Part shown: one piece after another, positions 51,096 through 64,000 of the stretch
Layout of the letters: the number at the start of each line of letters is the position of its first letter
Numbering within the stretch: the first letter of the stretch is position 1
Assembly (NCBI RefSeq): GCF_000190415.1
Contig: NZ_AEWF01000002.1
Location: 248,001 to 312,000 of the forward strand
DNA from: Candidatus Odyssella thessalonicensis L13
GTDB lineage: Bacteria; Pseudomonadota; Alphaproteobacteria; Paracaedibacterales; Paracaedibacteraceae
Direction: 5' to 3'
DNA: 64,000 nucleotides
Position numbers and translations under genes: made by a program
Notes under the pieces: model-generated
Told to the model about the DNA's origin: nothing
Database searches by the model: none
The model's input: the letters and a program-made list of their open reading frames with translations, nothing else

Positions 51096-54000
51096 ATGGT
51101 AAGATCTTTTACCGGTATGAAGAGATTTCGTAAAAACTTCGGTCGTATTTCTGATGAAGCTAAAATGCCGAACCTGATTGAATTGCAAAAGTCTTCTTAT
51201 GAAAAGTTTTTGCAACAAAGTATCGCATACAATAAAAGAGAAGAAATCGGGTTACACGAAGTATTTAAATCGACTTTCCCGATCACTGATTTTTCCGGTA
51301 AAGCTCACTTAGAATATTTTAAGTATGACTTTGATAAACCTAAATATGACGAGGATGAATGTCGTCAGCGCGGGCTAACTTATGCGGCTCCTTTAAAGCT
51401 AACCTTACGCTTGGTTGTGTGGGATATTGACGAAGATACTGGTGCAAAATCTATAAAAGATATCAAAGAACAAGAAGTCTATATGGGGGATATGCCCTTA
51501 ATGACGGATAATGGAACCTTCATTATTAATGGGGTTGAGCGTGTTATTGTCTCACAGATGCACCGTAGCCCTGGCGTCTTCTTTGACCATGATAAAGGAA
51601 AGAGCCATTCTTCAGGAAAATACTTGTTTGCTGCCCGCGTCGTGCCTTATCGCGGTTCCTGGCTTGACTTTGAATTCGATCCAAAAGATCTGGTGCATGT
51701 ACGTATCGATCGGCGTCGTAAGTTGCCCATTACCGCATTTTTAATGGCTCTCGATTCAGCAGCGACGATGCAAAAAAGAGCCGAAGCAGAGGCAAAAGGC
51801 CAGCCTCTGCCCGCAGCCATGGTAACAGGTATGTCAAGAGAAGAGATCTTAGCCACCTTTTATGAAACGATAACTTATAGTAAACATAAAAAAGGATGGA
51901 AGACCGCTTACTTACCTGAAAACTGGCGGGGTGTGAAGCTGACATCAGATCTCATTGATGCGTCAACAGGCACTGTTGTTGCGTCAGCGGGTACAAAAAT
52001 TACCCCAAGAATGGCAAAGAAATTTGCAGCAGATGGTCTGAGTGAGATTCTTGTTTATAGCGAAAACCTCGAAGGTCTCTATCTTGCTAAAGAATATATA
52101 AATGAAGAGACCGGGGAAATTTATGCTGAGGCAGGAGAAGAGTTAACATTAAAGATCATCTCTGTGCTAGAGCAAAATCTTAACCTTAAAGAGATTCCTG
52201 TCCTACATATTGACAATGTCAACGTCGGTCCTTATCTGCGTAACTCTCTCATTGCGGATAAGATTAATAACCGTGAAGAAGCCTTATTTGAGATTTATCG
52301 CGTTATGCGTCCTGGCGAGCCGCCAACCCTCGAAGGGGCAGAAGCTCTCTTTACAGGCCTATTTTTTGATGCTGAAAAATACGACTTATCCGCAGTGGGC
52401 CGCGTCAAAATGAACGCCCGTCTGGATATCGATTGTTCAGATAGTGTTCGGATCTTACGTAAGGAAGATATCCTACTCATTTTAAAGGCGCTGCTTGAGC
52501 TTAAGGATGGCCGCGGCGAAATCGATGATATTGATAACCTTGGTAATCGCCGCGTCAGAGCTGTCGGTGAGTTATTGGAGAACCAGTACCGTGTTGGCCT
52601 CAGCCGCATGGAGCGTGCGATCAAAGAGAGGATGAGCTCTGTTGAAATTGATACAGTGATGCCTCACGATTTGATTAACGCAAAACCAGCAGCTGCAGTG
52701 GTTAGGGAGTTTTTTGGTTCCTCTCAATTATCCCAATTTATGGACCAGACTAATCCACTCTCTGAGATTACGCATAAGCGTCGCTTGTCTGCTTTAGGGC
52801 CTGGTGGGTTAACACGTGATCGAGCTGGCTTCGAAGTACGTGACGTGCATCCGACCCACTATGGACGTATTTGTCCTATTGAAACCCCAGAAGGACAAAA
52901 CATTGGACTTATTAACTCTTTGGCGACCTATGCGCGGGTAAATCAGTATGGGTTTATTGAAAGCCCTTACCGCAAGGTCAAAGAGGGCAAAGTAACAAAT
53001 GAGATCGTTTATTTAACGGCTATGGAAGAAACGCGACATATTATTGCGCAGGCTAACATTACCTTAGATAAAGATGGCCGTATTGCTGATGAGTTAGTGA
53101 CCTGTCGTAAAAATGGCGAATTCGTTATTCAACCCCGTGAAGACATAACCTTGGTTGACGTATCACCAAAACAGCTCGTCTCTGTGGCAGCTTCTTTGAT
53201 TCCCTTCCTGGAAAATGACGATGCAAACCGAGCATTAATGGGCTCCAACATGCAACGCCAAGCTGTTCCGCTTTTACGCTGTGAAGCACCTCTCGTGGGA
53301 ACTGGGATGGAAGCCACGGTTGCTAAAGATTCGGGCTCTTGTGTGCTGGCAAAGCGGGCAGGGGTGGTCGATAGTGTCGATGGACGACGTATAGTTATCC
53401 GTGTTTTGGAGCGGACAGAAGGCGATGACTCTGTGGGTGTCGATATTTATAACCTTCAGAAATTCCAGCGCTCAAACATGAGCACCTGCATTAACCAAAA
53501 ACCTTTGGTTAAGAAAGGTGATATCATTAAAAAGGGCGATGTGATTGCGGATGGCCCGGCAACTGAGCTGGGAGAATTAGCGCTCGGACGCAACGTTTTG
53601 GTTGGATTTATGTCCTGGCAAGGTTATAACTTTGAGGACTCAATTATTCTGTCCGAGAGAATCGCGCAAGACGATGTCTTTACCTCCATTCACATTGAAG
53701 AGTTTGAGGTCATGGCCCGCGATACGAAGCTGGGTAATGAAGAAATCACCCGCGATATTCCTAATGTGGGAGAAGAGGCCTTAAGAAACCTTGATGAAGC
53801 CGGTATTATTTACATCGGGGCTGAAGTTAAAGCGGGCGATATTCTTGTTGGTAAAGTTACGCCTAAAGGTGAGTCACCGATGACCCCTGAAGAGAAGCTG
53901 TTAAGAGCTATCTTTGGTGAAAAAGCCTCCGATGTAAGAGATACCTCTTTGCGGGTACCGCCAGGAATTGCCGGTACGATTGTTGACGTACGCGTCTTTT

Positions 54001-55265
54001 CTCGTCGCGGTGTAGATAAGGATGAGCGTGCTCTTACAATTGAGCGTCAAGAAATTGAACGGTTAGCTAAGGATAGAGATGCAGAAAAAGCTATTCTTGA
54101 GCGTAACTTCTATAAAAACCTAGAAGAAATGCTTCTCGGCCATACTTTAGTTTCTGCTCCTAAAGGCATTAAGACTGGCGAGAAAATCACAGAGGCGTTT
54201 TTAGCTGAGTTGCCAAAGCACCAGTGGAAGCAACTGCTTGTTGATAATGATGATGTAATGTCGCGTGTTGAAGCTATGAAGCGTCATCTAGATGATGGGT
54301 TTACAAAGTTACAGGATTGGTTTGAAGGTAAAGTAGAAAAGCTCAGGGCTGGCGATGAGCTATCGCCTGGGGTCTTAAAAATGGTTAAAGTCTTTATTGC
54401 TGTTAAGCGTAAGATTCAGCCTGGAGATAAAATGGCTGGCCGTCACGGAAATAAGGGTGTGGTTTCACGTATTGTTCCGCTTGAAGATATGCCACATTTA
54501 GAAGATGGAACCATACTAGATATTATTCTCAATCCGCTCGGTTTACCGTCTCGTATGAACGTGGGACAAATCTTAGAGACCCATATGGGAGCTGCCGCCG
54601 CAGGATTAAGTAAGCAAATTAATGATGCTGTACTCCGTATCCAGCAAAGTAATGCCCAACTAGGTGAACTTAAAGCAGAGCTTAAAAAAGTTTATAATAA
54701 GACTGAGGATGCTAAAGATATTGATAATATGCCGGATGAGCAAGTAATGGAACTAGCTCGCAATTTACGCCGCGGCGTACCTATCGCTACTCCGGTCTTC
54801 GATGGGGCCTCTGAGCAAGATATTGCTGATGCTTTAATTGCAAGTGGTATTCCAACAACCGGCCAACAATATCTTGTTGATGGGCGGACAGGGGAGCGTT
54901 TAGATCGGCCAACCACGGTCGGATACATTTATATGCTAAAGCTTCACCATTTGGTTGATGATAAGATCCACGCCCGCTCAATTGGGCCTTACAGCTTGGT
55001 TACCCAACAACCTTTGGGCGGTAAAGCTCAATTTGGTGGTCAGCGCTTTGGTGAAATGGAAGTCTGGGCCCTTGAAGCTTATGGTGCTGCTTATACGCTG
55101 CAGGAAATGTTAACTGTTAAGTCCGATGATGTCTCCGGTAGAACAAAAGTATATGAAGCAATCGTTCGTGGTGATGATAATATGGAGGCTGGTATCCCAG
55201 AATCCTTCAACGTTCTGGTCAAGGAACTTCGTTCGCTTGGTTTGAATATGTCGTTTGAGCAATAG
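51096..55265 (+). CDS. rpoB: DNA-directed RNA polymerase subunit beta
   Basis: A catalytic-core subunit of 1389 aa. I start at the Met at 51096, preceded by GAGGGA, because it gives the family N-terminus [17 protein letters not shown]; an ATG 12 bases earlier is less likely. The rifampicin-pocket region reads [20 protein letters not shown] with the wild-type-like Ser, Asp and His positions, then [15 protein letters not shown]. The DSIILSERI and [13 protein letters not shown] motifs near the C-terminus are intact. It is close behind rplL. Confidence 0.97.
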   Translation: MVRSFTGMKRFRKNFGRISDEAKMPNLIELQKSSYEKFLQQSIAYNKREEIGLHEVFKSTFPITDFSGKAHLEYFKYDFDKPKYDEDECRQRGLTYAAPLKLTLRLVVWDIDEDTGAKSIKDIKEQEVYMGDMPLMTDNGTFIINGVERVIVSQMHRSPGVFFDHDKGKSHSSGKYLFAARVVPYRGSWLDFEFDPKDLVHVRIDRRRKLPITAFLMALDSAATMQKRAEAEAKGQPLPAAMVTGMSREEILATFYETITYSKHKKGWKTAYLPENWRGVKLTSDLIDASTGTVVASAGTKITPRMAKKFAADGLSEILVYSENLEGLYLAKEYINEETGEIYAEAGEELTLKIISVLEQNLNLKEIPVLHIDNVNVGPYLRNSLIADKINNREEALFEIYRVMRPGEPPTLEGAEALFTGLFFDAEKYDLSAVGRVKMNARLDIDCSDSVRILRKEDILLILKALLELKDGRGEIDDIDNLGNRRVRAVGELLENQYRVGLSRMERAIKERMSSVEIDTVMPHDLINAKPAAAVVREFFGSSQLSQFMDQTNPLSEITHKRRLSALGPGGLTRDRAGFEVRDVHPTHYGRICPIETPEGQNIGLINSLATYARVNQYGFIESPYRKVKEGKVTNEIVYLTAMEETRHIIAQANITLDKDGRIADELVTCRKNGEFVIQPREDITLVDVSPKQLVSVAASLIPFLENDDANRALMGSNMQRQAVPLLRCEAPLVGTGMEATVAKDSGSCVLAKRAGVVDSVDGRRIVIRVLERTEGDDSVGVDIYNLQKFQRSNMSTCINQKPLVKKGDIIKKGDVIADGPATELGELALGRNVLVGFMSWQGYNFEDSIILSERIAQDDVFTSIHIEEFEVMARDTKLGNEEITRDIPNVGEEALRNLDEAGIIYIGAEVKAGDILVGKVTPKGESPMTPEEKLLRAIFGEKASDVRDTSLRVPPGIAGTIVDVRVFSRRGVDKDERALTIERQEIERLAKDRDAEKAILERNFYKNLEEMLLGHTLVSAPKGIKTGEKITEAFLAELPKHQWKQLLVDNDDVMSRVEAMKRHLDDGFTKLQDWFEGKVEKLRAGDELSPGVLKMVKVFIAVKRKIQPGDKMAGRHGNKGVVSRIVPLEDMPHLEDGTILDIILNPLGLPSRMNVGQILETHMGAAAAGLSKQINDAVLRIQQSNAQLGELKAELKKVYNKTEDAKDIDNMPDEQVMELARNLRRGVPIATPVFDGASEQDIADALIASGIPTTGQQYLVDGRTGERLDRPTTVGYIYMLKLHHLVDDKIHARSIGPYSLVTQQPLGGKAQFGGQRFGEMEVWALEAYGAAYTLQEMLTVKSDDVSGRTKVYEAIVRGDDNMEAGIPESFNVLVKELRSLGLNMSFEQ

Positions 55266-55287
55266 AAATTAGTTTCGGAGAAAATAG

Positions 55288-59448
<4,161 letters not shown>

Positions 59449-59465
59449 ATATGGAAACTAAGTCG

Positions 59466-59494
59466 TTGACATATTAGGAAAGCATGCTTATTAT
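59466..59494 (+). promoter_or_regulatory. Promoter of the str operon (rpsL)
   Basis: TTGACA at 59466-59471, a 17-base spacer and TATTAT at 59489-59494, a near-consensus sigma-70 promoter just after the rpoC stop. It leaves a leader of nearly 90 bases before rpsL and lets the str operon be expressed apart from rpoBC. Confidence 0.75.
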
Positions 59495-59588
59495 TCAAGG
59501 AAACCAGTGTGCAAATACTGGTGCCCTTGCGTTTTTGCAAGCTATTAGTGTGAATAGTAATATAGGTAAAAGAAAAGGGGATAGGCAC

Positions 59589-59960
59589 ATGCCTACAATT
59601 AACCAACTTATTCGGAAACCAAGAGCTCCGAAAGTTTCGAGAAACAAAGTTCCTGCTCTTGAAGCATGTCCTCAAAAGCGTGGAGTATGTACTCGTGTAT
59701 TTACAACAACTCCAAAAAAACCAAACTCAGCTTTGCGTAAGGTTGCCCGTATTCGCCTAACTAACGGATTTGAAGTCACAGGCTACATCCCCGGTGAAGG
59801 CCATAACCTGCAAGAACACTCCGTCGTTATGATTCGTGGTGGGCGTGTAAAAGACTTACCAGGTGTGCGATATCACATTGTTCGTGGTACATTGGATACC
59901 CAAGGAGTTAAAAATCGTAAACAAGCACGTTCTAAATACGGTGCAAAGCGTCCTAAGTAA
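59589..59960 (+). CDS. rpsL: 30S ribosomal protein S12
   Basis: A 123-aa protein of the decoding centre. The family start [11 protein letters not shown] fixes the Met at 59589; a longer frame from 59484 runs through the promoter. The loops [18 protein letters not shown] and [13 protein letters not shown] keep the lysines linked to streptomycin sensitivity. AAAGGGG lies upstream. Confidence 0.98.
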   Translation: MPTINQLIRKPRAPKVSRNKVPALEACPQKRGVCTRVFTTTPKKPNSALRKVARIRLTNGFEVTGYIPGEGHNLQEHSVVMIRGGRVKDLPGVRYHIVRGTLDTQGVKNRKQARSKYGAKRPK

Positions 59961-59970
59961 AGAGAATTAA

Positions 59971-60450
<480 letters not shown>

Positions 60451-60461
60451 GGAATTTGTAG

Positions 60462-62537
60462 ATGCCAAGATCACATCCTCTTTCAAGATATCGTAACATA
60501 GGTATTATGGCCCACATTGATGCGGGGAAAACCACTACTACTGAACGTATCCTGTATTACACTGGTAAATCATATAAAATCGGAGAAGTCCACGAAGGCA
60601 CCGCCGTTATGGACTGGATGGAACAAGAGCAAGAGCGCGGAATCACAATTACCTCTGCGGCGACAACTTGCTTCTGGAACGATCATAGAATCAATATTAT
60701 CGACACCCCCGGACACGTAGACTTTACTATTGAAGTTGAGCGCAGTTTGCGCGTTCTTGATGGTGCTGTTACTGTTTTCGACGGCGTAGCAGGTGTTGAG
60801 CCTCAATCCGAAACAGTTTGGCGTCAAGCTGACAAATATGGTGTTCCTCGTATTTGCTTTGTGAATAAGCTTGATCGTATGGGTGCTAACTTTTTCCGCT
60901 GTGTCGATATGATTGTGGATAGGTTAGGCGCACGGCCTCTAGTCTTATATTTACCAATTGGCGCTGAAGCTGACTTTGTGGGTGTTGTCGACGTACTGCG
61001 GATGCATGCTATTGTATGGCGGGACGACTCCTTAGGAGCGAAGTTTGATGTCGTGGACATTCCAGCAGATCTCAAAGCACAAGCTGAAGATTATCATGCG
61101 AAGTTAGTAGAAACGGCTGTTGAAGCTGATGATGCTTTAATGGAAAAATATCTAGTTGGTGAAGAAATTTCAGTTGAAGAGCTGAAAGGTGCTATCCGCA
61201 AAGGCGTTCTTTCCAGTCTGTTTGTTCCAGTTTTATGTGGTAGTGCTTTCAAAAACAAGGGTGTGCAGCCATTATTAGATGCCGTTGTCGATTATCTGCC
61301 TTCACCTGATGACTTGGTGCAAGTGAAAGGGACCACTGTTGATGGAGAAAACGAATTAGTACGTAAAATTGCGGATGAGGAACCATTCTGTGGTTTGGCA
61401 TTTAAGATTATGACTGATCCTTTTGTGGGAACGTTAACCTTCGTCCGTATTTATTCAGGCAAACTAGAAACTGGTACTTATATCCTAAACTCAGTTAAGG
61501 ATAAAAAGGAACGGGTTGGCCGTATGTTGTTGATGCACGCAAACACCAGAGAAGATATAAAAGAAGCTTATGCAGGTGATATCGTTGCTGTTTGTGGACT
61601 TAAAGAAACCACGACCGGTGATACGTTGTGTGATTCGTCTAAGCAGATTGTTCTAGAGCGTATGGAATTCCCTGAACCGGTGATTGAAGTAGCTGTTGAA
61701 CCTAAGACAAAAGCTGACCAAGAAAAAATGGGCTTAGCCTTATCCCGCTTAGCCAGCGAAGACCCTTCTTTCCGCGTTACAACAGATGTTGAAAGCGGTC
61801 AGACGGTGATCAAAGGTATGGGTGAGCTTCACTTAGAAATTATTGTTGATCGTATGCGTCGCGAATTTAAGGTTGAGGCAAATGTAGGTGCTCCTCAGGT
61901 TGCTTACCGCGAAACGATCACTAAAGCTGCTGAAGTTGACTACACCCACAAAAAGCAGTCGGGTGGATCAGGTCAGTTTGGTCGTGTTAAGATTGTCTTT
62001 GAGCCATTGGAAGCTGGTTCTGGGTTCGTATTTGAAAACAAAATTGTTGGTGGTGCTGTTCCAAAAGAATATATTCCAGGCGTACAAAAGGGTCTGGTTT
62101 CGGCAATGGATAACGGTGTCGTTGCTGGCTTCCCATTAATTGATTTCAAGGCAACATTAATTGATGGTGCTTACCATGATGTTGACTCAAGTGCTTTAGC
62201 GTTCGAAATTGCAGCTCGCGCTGCCTTCCGTGAAGGTATTGGTAAGTGCAATCCGCGTTTATTAGAGCCCGTCATGAAGGTAGAAGTTGTTACCCCAGAA
62301 GAGTATATGGGTGATATTATCGGTGATTTAAACAGTCGTCGTGGTCAAATATCTAGTATGGATCAACGTGCAAATGCTCGTGTGATCAATGCTATGGTAC
62401 CCCTCGCCAGCATGTTTGGATACGTTAATACACTCCGCTCTATGAGCCAAGGTCGAGCTCAGTTTACAATGCAGTTCGATCATTACGAGCAAGTGCCTCA
62501 ACACGTAGCAGATGAAATAGTTGCAAAGGCGAGCTAG
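60462..62537 (+). CDS. fusA: Elongation factor G
   Basis: A 691-aa translocation GTPase. G1 is [19 protein letters not shown], followed by [19 protein letters not shown] and [10 protein letters not shown]; domain IV has the [14 protein letters not shown] and [17 protein letters not shown] motifs. No tuf gene follows; rpsJ comes 68 bases later. Confidence 0.98.
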   Translation: MPRSHPLSRYRNIGIMAHIDAGKTTTTERILYYTGKSYKIGEVHEGTAVMDWMEQEQERGITITSAATTCFWNDHRINIIDTPGHVDFTIEVERSLRVLDGAVTVFDGVAGVEPQSETVWRQADKYGVPRICFVNKLDRMGANFFRCVDMIVDRLGARPLVLYLPIGAEADFVGVVDVLRMHAIVWRDDSLGAKFDVVDIPADLKAQAEDYHAKLVETAVEADDALMEKYLVGEEISVEELKGAIRKGVLSSLFVPVLCGSAFKNKGVQPLLDAVVDYLPSPDDLVQVKGTTVDGENELVRKIADEEPFCGLAFKIMTDPFVGTLTFVRIYSGKLETGTYILNSVKDKKERVGRMLLMHANTREDIKEAYAGDIVAVCGLKETTTGDTLCDSSKQIVLERMEFPEPVIEVAVEPKTKADQEKMGLALSRLASEDPSFRVTTDVESGQTVIKGMGELHLEIIVDRMRREFKVEANVGAPQVAYRETITKAAEVDYTHKKQSGGSGQFGRVKIVFEPLEAGSGFVFENKIVGGAVPKEYIPGVQKGLVSAMDNGVVAGFPLIDFKATLIDGAYHDVDSSALAFEIAARAAFREGIGKCNPRLLEPVMKVEVVTPEEYMGDIIGDLNSRRGQISSMDQRANARVINAMVPLASMFGYVNTLRSMSQGRAQFTMQFDHYEQVPQHVADEIVAKAS

Positions 62538-62554
62538 CCTTTGCTTTTTGACAG

Positions 62555-62574
62555 GGGGGAATGAAAATTCCCTC
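62555..62574 (+). promoter_or_regulatory. GNRA-capped hairpin in the fusA-rpsJ gap
   Basis: An 8-bp stem (GGGGGAAT with ATTCCCTC, one G-T pair) is closed by a GAAA tetraloop, in the short gap where tuf commonly lies. It could be a remnant terminator or part of the S10-operon leader that L4 recognises in some bacteria. No T-run follows. Confidence 0.4.
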
Positions 62575-62605
62575 TTGAAATCATAAGAAAAGTGAGCTAT
62601 TAAAT

Positions 62606-62914
62606 ATGGAAGGCCAGAGCATAAGAATTCGTCTAAAAGCTTATGATCATAGACTTTTAGATCTGTCAGTTAAGGAAATTGTTGGTACAGCTAAGCGGAC
62701 CGGTGCAAAGGTACGTGGACCTATACCTTTGCCTACACAAATTGAACGTTTTACAGTAAACCGTTCACCTCATATTGACAAAAAATCCCGTGAGCAATTT
62801 GAAATACGGACTCATAAACGTCTGATTGATATTGTTGATTGGTTGCCACAGACGGTTGATGCTTTAATGAAGCTTGATCTAGCTGCTGGTGTTGATGTAG
62901 AAATAAAACTTTAA
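62606..62914 (+). CDS. rpsJ: 30S ribosomal protein S10
   Basis: A 102-aa protein and first gene of the S10 operon; it also forms the NusE part of antitermination complexes. It has [39 protein letters not shown] and [17 protein letters not shown]. Its length is standard. Confidence 0.98.
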   Translation: MEGQSIRIRLKAYDHRLLDLSVKEIVGTAKRTGAKVRGPIPLPTQIERFTVNRSPHIDKKSREQFEIRTHKRLIDIVDWLPQTVDALMKLDLAAGVDVEIKL

Positions 62915-62927
62915 TAAGGGTTGACTA

Positions 62928-63569
62928 ATGAGAACTGGACTTATCGCTGAAAAAGTGGGTATGACGCAGTTTTTTGCCGCTGACGGTACTTTAGTTCCAG
63001 TCACGGTTCTCCAGGTCAGCGACTGTGTAGTCGTTGGCAAAAAAACAGCTGACTCCAAGGATGGTTATAATGCTGTCCAAATAGGCTCTAATAAAGCCAA
63101 GATAAATAATGTTACTAAACCAATGCGTGAATTCTTTGCTAAAAAAGAGATTGAGCCTAGAGCTCATTTAAAAGAGTTTCGTGTAAGTTCTGAGAATCTT
63201 CTTGAGCCAGGTGCTGAATTAAAAGCAGATCATTTTGCTGCAGGGCAATTTGTCGATGTGACTGGGACCTCAATTGGTAAAGGCTTTGCGGGAGCAATGA
63301 AGCGCCATAATTTTGGTGGTCTACGAGCTTCCCACGGTGTATCAGTAACTCACCGTAGCCATGGTTCTACAGGTAACAGACAAGACCCGGGTAAAGTCTT
63401 TAAAAATAAGAAAATGGCTGGCCATATGGGTGCGCGTCGAGTAACAAAAATGAATCTCACCATATATGGTATTGATGCAGAAAAGAACCTTATCTTTATC
63501 CGTGGTAGTGTGCCCGGTTCTCAAGGTGGAATCGTCTACGTACGTGACGCTATTAAAAAGTCTGCATAA
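62928..63569 (+). CDS. rplC: 50S ribosomal protein L3
   Basis: A 213-aa early-assembly protein of the 50S. It has [15 protein letters not shown], the loop [21 protein letters not shown] that reaches towards the peptidyl transferase centre, and [13 protein letters not shown]. The methylated Gln of E. coli L3 falls in the [12 protein letters not shown] stretch. It starts 13 bases after rpsJ. Confidence 0.97.
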   Translation: MRTGLIAEKVGMTQFFAADGTLVPVTVLQVSDCVVVGKKTADSKDGYNAVQIGSNKAKINNVTKPMREFFAKKEIEPRAHLKEFRVSSENLLEPGAELKADHFAAGQFVDVTGTSIGKGFAGAMKRHNFGGLRASHGVSVTHRSHGSTGNRQDPGKVFKNKKMAGHMGARRVTKMNLTIYGIDAEKNLIFIRGSVPGSQGGIVYVRDAIKKSA

Positions 63570-63600
63570 CGGTATTGCCAGAAAAGAGAATAGGTAAAAA

Positions 63601-64000
63601 ATGAAAATTGATGTCATAAATATTGAGGCTAAAAAAGCCGGCGATATTGAGCTGAATCCAGAAATATTTGGCCTTCAGCCACGTGTTGATATTCTCTCTC
63701 GCGTTATCGAATGGCAGCTTGCAAAGCGTCGTTCAGGTAACCACAAGACAAAAGAAGTCGGAGATGTAAGAGGATCAACAAGGAAGATATACCGCCAAAA
63801 AGGTACAGGTAATGCTCGTCACGGCAGTAAACGCCAAGTTCAGTTCCGTGGGGGTTGTGTCGTGTTTGGACCTGTGGTACGTTCGCATGCGTACTCTTTG
63901 CCTAAAAAGGTTAGAAAGCTTGGTTTAAAGATTGCTCTTTCTGCTAAGACTCAAGCCGGTGAGTTGATTGTTGTCGATTCTTTTAAAGTGGCAACAGGCA
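63601..64000 (+). CDS. rplD: 50S ribosomal protein L4, partial
   Basis: Open to the right edge; 133 residues are visible. It has GLQPRVDILSRVIEWQLAKRR, then GSTRKIYRQKGTGNARHGSK and FGPVVRSHAYSLPKKVRKLGLK, the L4 exit-tunnel loop. L4 also represses the S10 operon in some bacteria. The start at 63601 lies 31 bases after rplC with a weak AGGT site. Confidence 0.95.
   Translation, partial: MKIDVINIEAKKAGDIELNPEIFGLQPRVDILSRVIEWQLAKRRSGNHKTKEVGDVRGSTRKIYRQKGTGNARHGSKRQVQFRGGCVVFGPVVRSHAYSLPKKVRKLGLKIALSAKTQAGELIVVDSFKVATG

Overview
The window looks like a moderately AT-rich alphaproteobacterial chromosome. Clade markers read from the proteins are an NDUFA12-type complex I accessory protein (14128-14475), a DUF1476 zeta-type F1-ATPase inhibitor (18917-19234), a MucR/Ros regulator, an alpha-type Fur/Mur protein, and the gene orders slt/dapA/smpB and tsaB-rimI-mucR-fur-miaB-phoH-ybeY-corC. 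Many signal-peptide proteins of unknown family, eroded gene remnants and broken conserved gene orders suggest a host-associated lineage, possibly Holosporales-like ('Ca. Odyssella'/'Paracaedibacter' type). That placement is inference.

Layout. 1-9.5 kb: a truncated secreted Cys-rich gene, an unrecognised secreted 584-aa protein, lytic transglycosylase, dapA, smpB, murJ, an MFS transporter, and a secreted LHH-type HNH nuclease candidate that overlaps the end of csrA. 9.6-10.7 kb: flgB-flgC-fliE (rod base). 10.7-19.3 kb: an accessory-looking stretch with a DUF1330 remnant, a Sel1-repeat protein, a CPBP protease, NDUFA12, a CinA-type protein, sfsA, two unrecognised exported proteins and the zeta inhibitor. 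19.3-25.8 kb: D-Ala-D-Ala dipeptidase, then the tsaB to corC housekeeping cluster behind a clear promoter at mucR. 25.8-37.4 kb: a patatin phospholipase whose 3' end is broken by a 44-bp tandem duplication, a rhodanese, the mtaB-ftsY-amn operon, a GlcNAc-kinase-like protein with a signal peptide, a PAP2 phosphatase, thioredoxin and surA-rsmA. 37.5-46.5 kb: lptF-lptG-lptD, a lone ftsA, an RlmD-like methyltransferase, a degraded transposase-like remnant and rlmB. 46.7-64 kb: a small pseudogene, tRNA-Tyr/Gly/Trp, secE-nusG, rplKAJL-rpoBC, rpsL-rpsG-fusA and the start of the S10 operon (rpsJ, rplC, partial rplD).

The right half is a standard gene-expression core with recognisable leader and intergenic RNA structures. 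The EF-Tu gene is missing from both of its usual places (between tRNA-Gly and tRNA-Trp, and between fusA and rpsJ). The left and middle parts carry envelope functions (peptidoglycan: slt, dapA, murJ, VanX-like; LPS: lptFGD, surA) mixed with exported proteins that could act outside the cell. The most unusual items are the 44-bp frame-breaking duplication in the patatin gene, the exported sugar-kinase-fold protein, the Ser-Pro-Lys/Arg-rich secreted protein and the secreted LHH nuclease. No complete new multi-gene system could be demonstrated.
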